Translations under genes and position numbers: made by a program
Assembly: GCA_900548075.1 (NCBI GenBank)
Contig: URJD01000063.1
Location: forward strand, 1 to 9,094
From: an uncultured Collinsella sp.
GTDB lineage: Bacteria; Actinomycetota; Coriobacteriia; Coriobacteriales; Coriobacteriaceae
Reading direction: 5' to 3'
DNA length: 9,094 nt
In this document: positions 5,518-9,094 of the stretch, one piece after another
Position numbering within the stretch: the first letter of the stretch is position 1
How the letters are laid out: every line of letters starts with the position of its first letter
Notes under the pieces: model-generated
Seen by the model: only the letters and a program-made list of their open reading frames with translations
What the model was told of the DNA's origin: nothing
Database searches by the model: none

Positions 5518-6627
5518 TTAGAGAAGTTCTTTACGAGAAGCCAAGTAGGCGTGGGCATGGCGCTCAAGAACCTCGTCCTCGACGCTCGTTAGGCGAATGG
5601 CGCCGAGCGCCGCGGGCAGCGGCAGCATGCTGCGGTTCGAGCGGACAAACTGCTGTCTGCGGAACTCCTCGATATATGCGGCAGGCTCCAGATCGAAGGC
5701 AAGCTCCTCGATACCAAAGTCCTCCAGGCAGTCATCGACCTCAAAGACGTAATCGATATCGAAGTCGCAGGCATCATGTGCCAGGCGCGCCTCAAAGCGC
5801 ATGCCCTCGGACAACAGCTGGTAGGCAGGGACCTGCGAAGCGGCATCGCCCAAGCAAGCGCGCAGGGTGCGCTCCCCCGTCTTGCCAAAATCGAGCGCAT
5901 GGCGAGCGCTCGGGTTCGTGGCCGTCAGCACGTCCTTGCGGGCAGTCTGAGACCATTGAACGGCATTGACGAGCGCGACCTCCTCGCCCGCGAGAATCTC
6001 GGGGACGGTCTCAGTAAACTGATTCCAGCGGGACTTGCTGCTCGAAAGCATGGTGCCAACAAGTACCGCATAGCCGAACTTGAGGTCCTCGGGTTCCGCC
6101 TCGCGAACAAGGTCGAGGTCACACACAACCAAGCCCGGTTCGGGACGGAACGCGATAGCGGGAAGCGCATTGGCCAACGAGGCGACGAGCGGCTTCATGG
6201 TCGTCGCGACCGTGAGCATGGCGTCGAAGGTCGTCGACAGCAGCGCGCACTCGGTTCGGCCACACCACTGGTTGGCGCACCAGCCAACAACCGAACAGGT
6301 TGCGGCATCGCCAACAGCGACAACCAGATCGTCGCAGGTGATGCGGTTGGCAGACAGGGCGCCAAAGATAGCATCGGCGTCGGTCAGCGTGGCACCAGCA
6401 GGCGAAACCTCGAGGACGAGCAGCGACACGGCAAAACCGGCGTCGACCAGCGCATGCTCGACGACCTCACCAAAACGCTCGGATGTGGCGTCGTTCCAAA
6501 CCACCATCGCGCGCTTAGGCTTGCCCACGGCCGAGGCAAACATGCGCGGCAGCTCATCGAACGCGCCCAATCCGACGCGGACATCGACACTGCGGTTTTG
6601 GAAATTGATCAGTTGACGGCGAATCAT
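5518..6627 (-). CDS. aroB: AroB-like protein, degenerate 3-dehydroquinate synthase homologue (probable pseudoenzyme)
   Basis: The 369-residue frame follows the length and block order of 3-dehydroquinate synthase, and it sits directly after aroK as aroB usually does. The resemblance is clearest at DDLVVAVG (99-106), LLSTT (129-133, usually the PTTLL block), VVCDLDLV (167-174, usually VVVDLDxL) and ALDFGKT (244-250, usually LNFGHTFGH). The residues that make the enzyme work appear changed. The GGGVVGDLxGF NAD motif reads GDAATCSVVGW (106-116). The DSSVGGK block reads TVATTMK (139-145). The metal-binding Glu of AEVIKYG aligns with a Tyr/Ala stretch (186-187). The two His metal ligands align with Lys249 and the LLSEGM segment (271-276). 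The start ATG at 6627 overlaps the aroK stop by 4 bases; an upstream ATG at 6660 is less likely. The frame is uninterrupted, which argues against simple decay. My alignment is by eye, so dehydroquinate synthase activity should not be assumed. Confidence 0.75.
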   Translation of the reverse strand: MIRRQLINFQNRSVDVRVGLGAFDELPRMFASAVGKPKRAMVVWNDATSERFGEVVEHALVDAGFAVSLLVLEVSPAGATLTDADAIFGALSANRITCDDLVVAVGDAATCSVVGWCANQWCGRTECALLSTTFDAMLTVATTMKPLVASLANALPAIAFRPEPGLVVCDLDLVREAEPEDLKFGYAVLVGTMLSSSKSRWNQFTETVPEILAGEEVALVNAVQWSQTARKDVLTATNPSARHALDFGKTGERTLRACLGDAASQVPAYQLLSEGMRFEARLAHDACDFDIDYVFEVDDCLEDFGIEELAFDLEPAAYIEEFRRQQFVRSNRSMLPLPAALGAIRLTSVEDEVLERHAHAYLASRKELL

Positions 6628-7157
6628 AGCAGTCCACGCTCCAAAAGCATCTCGGCACAAAGGTAGGAAACGTCCTCGAAGGACTTGTTGCGAATATCAA
6701 GGGTAATATCGGCGGCCTGGCGATACAGCGGACGGCGATGCTCAAACAGGCGCGCGGCATGCTCGGGCGAGCGGAAATCGGGGCGCGTGTCGGACCGACG
6801 AATCTGGCGAATCGAATCCTCGAAGTCGCCCTCGAGGTAAACGCACGTACCCATATCGTGCATCAGCTCAATATTCACCGGCGTCTCGACGATACCGCCC
6901 CCGCACGAAACCAACAGGCTGCGCTCGCTTTGGAGCGAACGGAGCGCCGAGGTCTCGAGCTCGCGAAAACGATCCTCGCCCTCGGTCTCAAAAATCTCGG
7001 TTACCGACTTGCCGCAACGGCGCACGACCAGGCGGTCGGTATCGATAAAACGCCGCTTGAACATAGTGCCGACGTTGCGCGCAAGCGTCGATTTGCCCGC
7101 GCCCAAAAAGCCGATAAAGAAGATATGGTCGCAGCCGTGTTTGATGTGCTGAGACAT
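6624..7157 (-). CDS. aroK: Shikimate kinase
   Basis: Shikimate kinase transfers phosphate from ATP to the 3-hydroxyl of shikimate, the fifth step of chorismate synthesis, in the cytosol. At 177 residues it is typical. The Walker A motif GFLGAGKST is at 16-24. Substrate-binding residues seen in characterised enzymes all have counterparts: Asp41 in FIDTDRL, Arg65 in EDRFRELE, the GGG of SCGGGIV at 86-88, a lid arginine at Arg125 (TRPDF, usually RPLL) and Arg142 in HRRPLYRQAAD. It therefore looks intact, unlike the AroB-like protein encoded next. The start at 7157 is 8 bases after the upstream stop, with GAGGAA about 11 bases before the ATG. A different small-molecule substrate for this kinase cannot be excluded given the state of its neighbour. 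Confidence 0.9.
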   Translation of the reverse strand: MSQHIKHGCDHIFFIGFLGAGKSTLARNVGTMFKRRFIDTDRLVVRRCGKSVTEIFETEGEDRFRELETSALRSLQSERSLLVSCGGGIVETPVNIELMHDMGTCVYLEGDFEDSIRQIRRSDTRPDFRSPEHAARLFEHRRPLYRQAADITLDIRNKSFEDVSYLCAEMLLERGLL

Positions 7158-7165
7158 GGCGAAAC

Positions 7166-7663
7166 CTATTCCTCGCAGGGAAGGTCGCGCAGGGCCCGGC
7201 GCTCAAAGATACGGAAGATCTGCGTGTACCACAGGTCCTGGGTTGCCTGCGGCTTAACCAGGATAGTATCGACGCCGGCAAAATTGCCGCTCCACACGTC
7301 CGTGTAGAGCTGATCACCGATCAGCACCGCCTCGTCGGCCGTGGCGCCGAGGCGCTTAAGACCCGCCTTGAGGGCAAACGGCGCCGGCTTCATGGCGTGG
7401 CTGATGGCCTCGAGTCCCAGCTCGCGTGCAGAGCTCATGACCTGTTCGCGATGCCAGTTGTTGGACACCATGCACAGCTTAAAGCCTTTGGCGCGGGCGG
7501 CATCGAGCCAAGCGGAAACCGCGGCGGGAACCTGCTCGGTGTCGCGCGGCACCAGGGTGTTATCGCGATCGAGCAGAATGGCGCGTTTGCCGTCGGCCCA
7601 CAGGGTATCAAGGTCGATGCGATCGACCGAGGCAACGTATCGTTTGGGGCTAAAAATCCTCAT
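7166..7663 (-). CDS. yqeG: YqeG-like HAD-superfamily (subfamily IIIA) phosphatase
   Basis: This is a 165-residue haloacid dehalogenase-type phosphatase resembling Bacillus YqeG, whose substrate is not firmly established. All HAD motifs are visible. Motif I is DRDNTL (Asp32 nucleophile and Asp34), motif II is Ser67 in MVSNN, motif III is Lys92 in AMKPAPFAL and motif IV is GDQLYTD (116-122). The N-terminus MRIFSPKRYVASVDRID is also family-like. The open frame extends 75 codons further upstream, but that part is the wrong frame of mltG and is Arg/Ser/Pro-rich, so ATG at 7663 is chosen. It starts one base after the mltG stop. In many Firmicutes yqeG lies by aroE, so its presence near aro genes is consistent. 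Cytoplasmic; no signal peptide or membrane segment. Confidence 0.9.
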   Translation of the reverse strand: MRIFSPKRYVASVDRIDLDTLWADGKRAILLDRDNTLVPRDTEQVPAAVSAWLDAARAKGFKLCMVSNNWHREQVMSSARELGLEAISHAMKPAPFALKAGLKRLGATADEAVLIGDQLYTDVWSGNFAGVDTILVKPQATQDLWYTQIFRIFERRALRDLPCEE

Positions 7664-7664
7664 G

Positions 7665-9035
7665 CTAATTCCAAGACTGTTGATGCTCTTCGTAGGTTTG
7701 CGAGAAGTACTCCTCGTCCTGCGTAATGTAGAAATACAGGTCATCGGAGTCGGTCGGCTCAAGCGTGGCCTTGAGTGCCTCGAGCGACGGAGAGCAGATG
7801 GGCGTGGGCGGCAGGCCCTCATGCTTATAGGTGTTATACGGGCTATCGCTCTGCAGGTCGTCGGCGGTAACCTCGCCACCGGTGACATACATCATGGTCG
7901 CATCGCTGTTGAGATAGCGTAGACCGTCGAGCTTGCCGGCAAGGCGGTTGTAGAAGACCGAGGCCACGTGCGCACGTTGATCGGCGTTGAGGCCCTCGCG
8001 CTCAACGATAGAGGCCAAGTTGACGATGTCGTAGTCGGACATCTCCACACCATAGCGCTCCTTGATCTTGGCTTCGCAGCTCGCAAAGTCAAGCGACTTG
8101 TACTCGGTCTTAAACTGATCGAGCATAGCGCGAATCACGTCATCGGCCGTCGGCGAATCGCCCAACGAATAAGTCTTGGGGAACAAGAAACCCTCAAGCG
8201 AGTCGTTGGCGGCGCCCTTAAGGAAGCTATAGTCGTCCACGTAGTTGGAGGCCTTAGCCTGGTTGAGGAAGTCTTCCTTAGAGATGCCATCGTAGGCCTG
8301 GGCCACACGGTCGGCGACTTGATCGACCGTCAGGCCCTCAGGGATAGTTAGCGCATTGGAGCCCGCGTTGGGACCTTCCATGAGCTGCTGAACAACCTTG
8401 GTCGCGTCCATGAGTGTGGTGAACAAATAGGTACCAGGCTTGAGCGACATATCGGCGTTGAGCTTTTTCACCGCCGCATAGTAATCCTTGGGATTCTCGA
8501 CGATATGGTTCTCGGAGAGAATCGAGGCGATCGTATCGCCCGAAGCACCGTCGGGAATGGTTACCGTAACCTGCTGACCAGCCGTGACCTTCGTATCCTC
8601 ACCGGCAAAGAAGCCCTTGACGGCCGGCACGACAAAGAAAACGATCGCGACAAGCGCAAGCACCGCCGCCACAACGCCGATGATCATGGGAACCGGAGAG
8701 CTCTTCTTTTGAGCACCGCGACGAGTATGCGTGTTGTAGCTCGAGCGGGTCGCCGGAGCAACGCCATGCGAACCGCGGGCGTGATGCGCATGAGGCTGCG
8801 ATTGAGGAGCCTGTGCGCGTTGCGTAGAAGCCTGCTGCTTAAAACGAGTGCCGCCAGTGGGCTGCGCCGTACGGGCAGTTGGCTGCTGAGTCGCTCGCTG
8901 GGCGGGGCGGGCCGCATGCGAGCAGGGCTGAGCCGGACGCGGCATCGGCTGCACCGAGCGCTGACCTGCCTGGACAGGACGCGGCGCGGGCTGCCCCTGG
9001 CGATTCGGCTGGCGCGGATCGGAAGCGCTAGGCAT
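7665..9035 (-). CDS. mltG: Endolytic murein transglycosylase MltG (YceG family)
   Basis: MltG is a membrane-bound lytic transglycosylase that cuts nascent peptidoglycan strands and sets glycan length. The protein is 456 residues. Residues 1-113 are a long cytoplasmic region rich in Pro, Gln, Arg, Ala and His with low complexity. A single membrane helix spans about 115-139. An extracytoplasmic LysM-like domain follows (about 150-205), then the YceG catalytic domain with LEGFLFPKTY (280-289), the catalytic Glu345 in LASIVERE, SVFYNRL (359-365) and GLPPTPICSP, where GLPPGPI is usual. The C-terminus carries the family pattern with a late EEHQQSWN. ATG at 9035 has GAGGAGG six bases upstream and overlaps the preceding gene by 8 bases; the open frame reaches further up but lacks such a site. 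It is followed after one base by the yqeG-like gene. Confidence 0.94.
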   Translation of the reverse strand: MPSASDPRQPNRQGQPAPRPVQAGQRSVQPMPRPAQPCSHAARPAQRATQQPTARTAQPTGGTRFKQQASTQRAQAPQSQPHAHHARGSHGVAPATRSSYNTHTRRGAQKKSSPVPMIIGVVAAVLALVAIVFFVVPAVKGFFAGEDTKVTAGQQVTVTIPDGASGDTIASILSENHIVENPKDYYAAVKKLNADMSLKPGTYLFTTLMDATKVVQQLMEGPNAGSNALTIPEGLTVDQVADRVAQAYDGISKEDFLNQAKASNYVDDYSFLKGAANDSLEGFLFPKTYSLGDSPTADDVIRAMLDQFKTEYKSLDFASCEAKIKERYGVEMSDYDIVNLASIVEREGLNADQRAHVASVFYNRLAGKLDGLRYLNSDATMMYVTGGEVTADDLQSDSPYNTYKHEGLPPTPICSPSLEALKATLEPTDSDDLYFYITQDEEYFSQTYEEHQQSWN

Positions 9036-9094
9036 GCTGAACCTCCTCGTTTTTACGATCGAGCCATGTCTGCAGGAACAGGCTGGCGGCAATC
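9028..9094 (-). CDS. ruvX: C-terminal end of a RuvX/YqgF-like protein (cut by window edge)
   Basis: The last 21 residues of an upstream gene are visible, reading IAASLFLQTWLDRKNEEVQHA and then TAG at 9030-9028. The segment AASLFLQTWLD resembles the C-terminal helix of YqgF/RuvX (commonly AAxxiLQxYLD), a predicted Holliday-junction resolvase-fold protein also linked to 16S rRNA 5'-end processing. ruvX directly before mltG is the usual actinobacterial order. The stop overlaps the mltG start by 8 bases, which suggests translational coupling. The evidence is short, so the name rests on synteny as much as on sequence. Confidence 0.6.
   Translation of the reverse strand, partial: IAASLFLQTWLDRKNEEVQHA
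9042..9048 (-). promoter_or_regulatory. Ribosome binding site of mltG
   Basis: GAGGAGG on the minus strand, six bases before the ATG at 9035, is a near-ideal Shine-Dalgarno sequence. It lies inside the last codons of the upstream gene and decides the mltG start. Confidence 0.8.

Noticed and set aside
5776..6666. 296-codon plus-strand open frame opposite the aroB-like gene
   Set aside because: Considered because the AroB-like protein is so divergent, but the translation is Arg/Gln/Gly-rich with no motif. The minus strand has AroB block order, correct spacing and an ATGA junction with aroK.
7309..7325. 7-bp inverted repeat GCTGATC/GATCAGC
   Set aside because: Lies in codons for the conserved HAD motif IV (GDQL) and is short enough to be explained by coding constraint.
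7664..7888. 75-codon N-terminal extension of the yqeG-like frame
   Set aside because: Overlaps the end of mltG in another frame and is Arg/Ser/Pro-rich; the conserved YqeG N-terminus begins at the ATG at 7663.
9036..9092. Upstream extension of the mltG frame by 19 codons
   Set aside because: Overlaps the end of the RuvX-like gene and lacks a ribosome binding site, while ATG at 9035 has a near-ideal one.

Overview
The window is a high-GC, tightly packed block of housekeeping genes, all on the minus strand and transcribed from right to left. Gene content and order point to an actinobacterium, most likely of class Coriobacteriia (Collinsella or a relative). This is an inference from synteny and composition. 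No rRNA or phylogenetic marker was available to test it.

In transcription order the layout is: the 3' end of a ruvX/yqgF-like gene, mltG, a yqeG-like HAD phosphatase, aroK and an aroB-like gene (5518-9094, with overlaps or gaps of 1-8 bases); an intergenic region with inverted repeats (5386-5517); an M24 Xaa-Pro peptidase gene ending in a strong intrinsic terminator (4186-5385); then a promoter and a second run of efp, an asp23-family gene, nusB, xseB, tlyA, nadK and the 5' part of recN (1-4157). Gaps in the second run are at most 26 bases, and several start and stop codons overlap, as expected of translationally coupled operons.

The order resembles two conserved actinobacterial neighbourhoods joined together: ruvX-mltG-(aro genes)-pepQ-efp-nusB and tlyA-nadK-recN. 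In Mycobacterium tuberculosis these lie far apart. Functionally the block covers peptidoglycan chain termination (MltG), ribosome assembly, rescue and modification (YqeG-like, EF-P, TlyA), rRNA antitermination (NusB), DNA repair (XseB, RecN), NADP supply (NadK) and what remains of a shikimate gene cluster (AroK and an AroB-like protein).

The most unusual item is the aroB-like gene. It is a full-length, uninterrupted frame that follows the overall alignment of dehydroquinate synthase but appears to have lost the glycine-rich NAD motif, the metal ligands and several substrate-binding lysines. It looks like a pseudoenzyme or a repurposed protein rather than a working 3-dehydroquinate synthase. 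Also worth a look are the nested inverted repeats ahead of the peptidase gene, a perfect 11-bp hairpin inside xseB, xseB without xseA, a long acidic tail on NusB, and a long Pro/Gln/Arg-rich cytoplasmic region on MltG. I saw no mobile elements, CRISPR arrays, tRNAs or rRNAs. The long plus-strand open frames are antisense shadows of the real genes.
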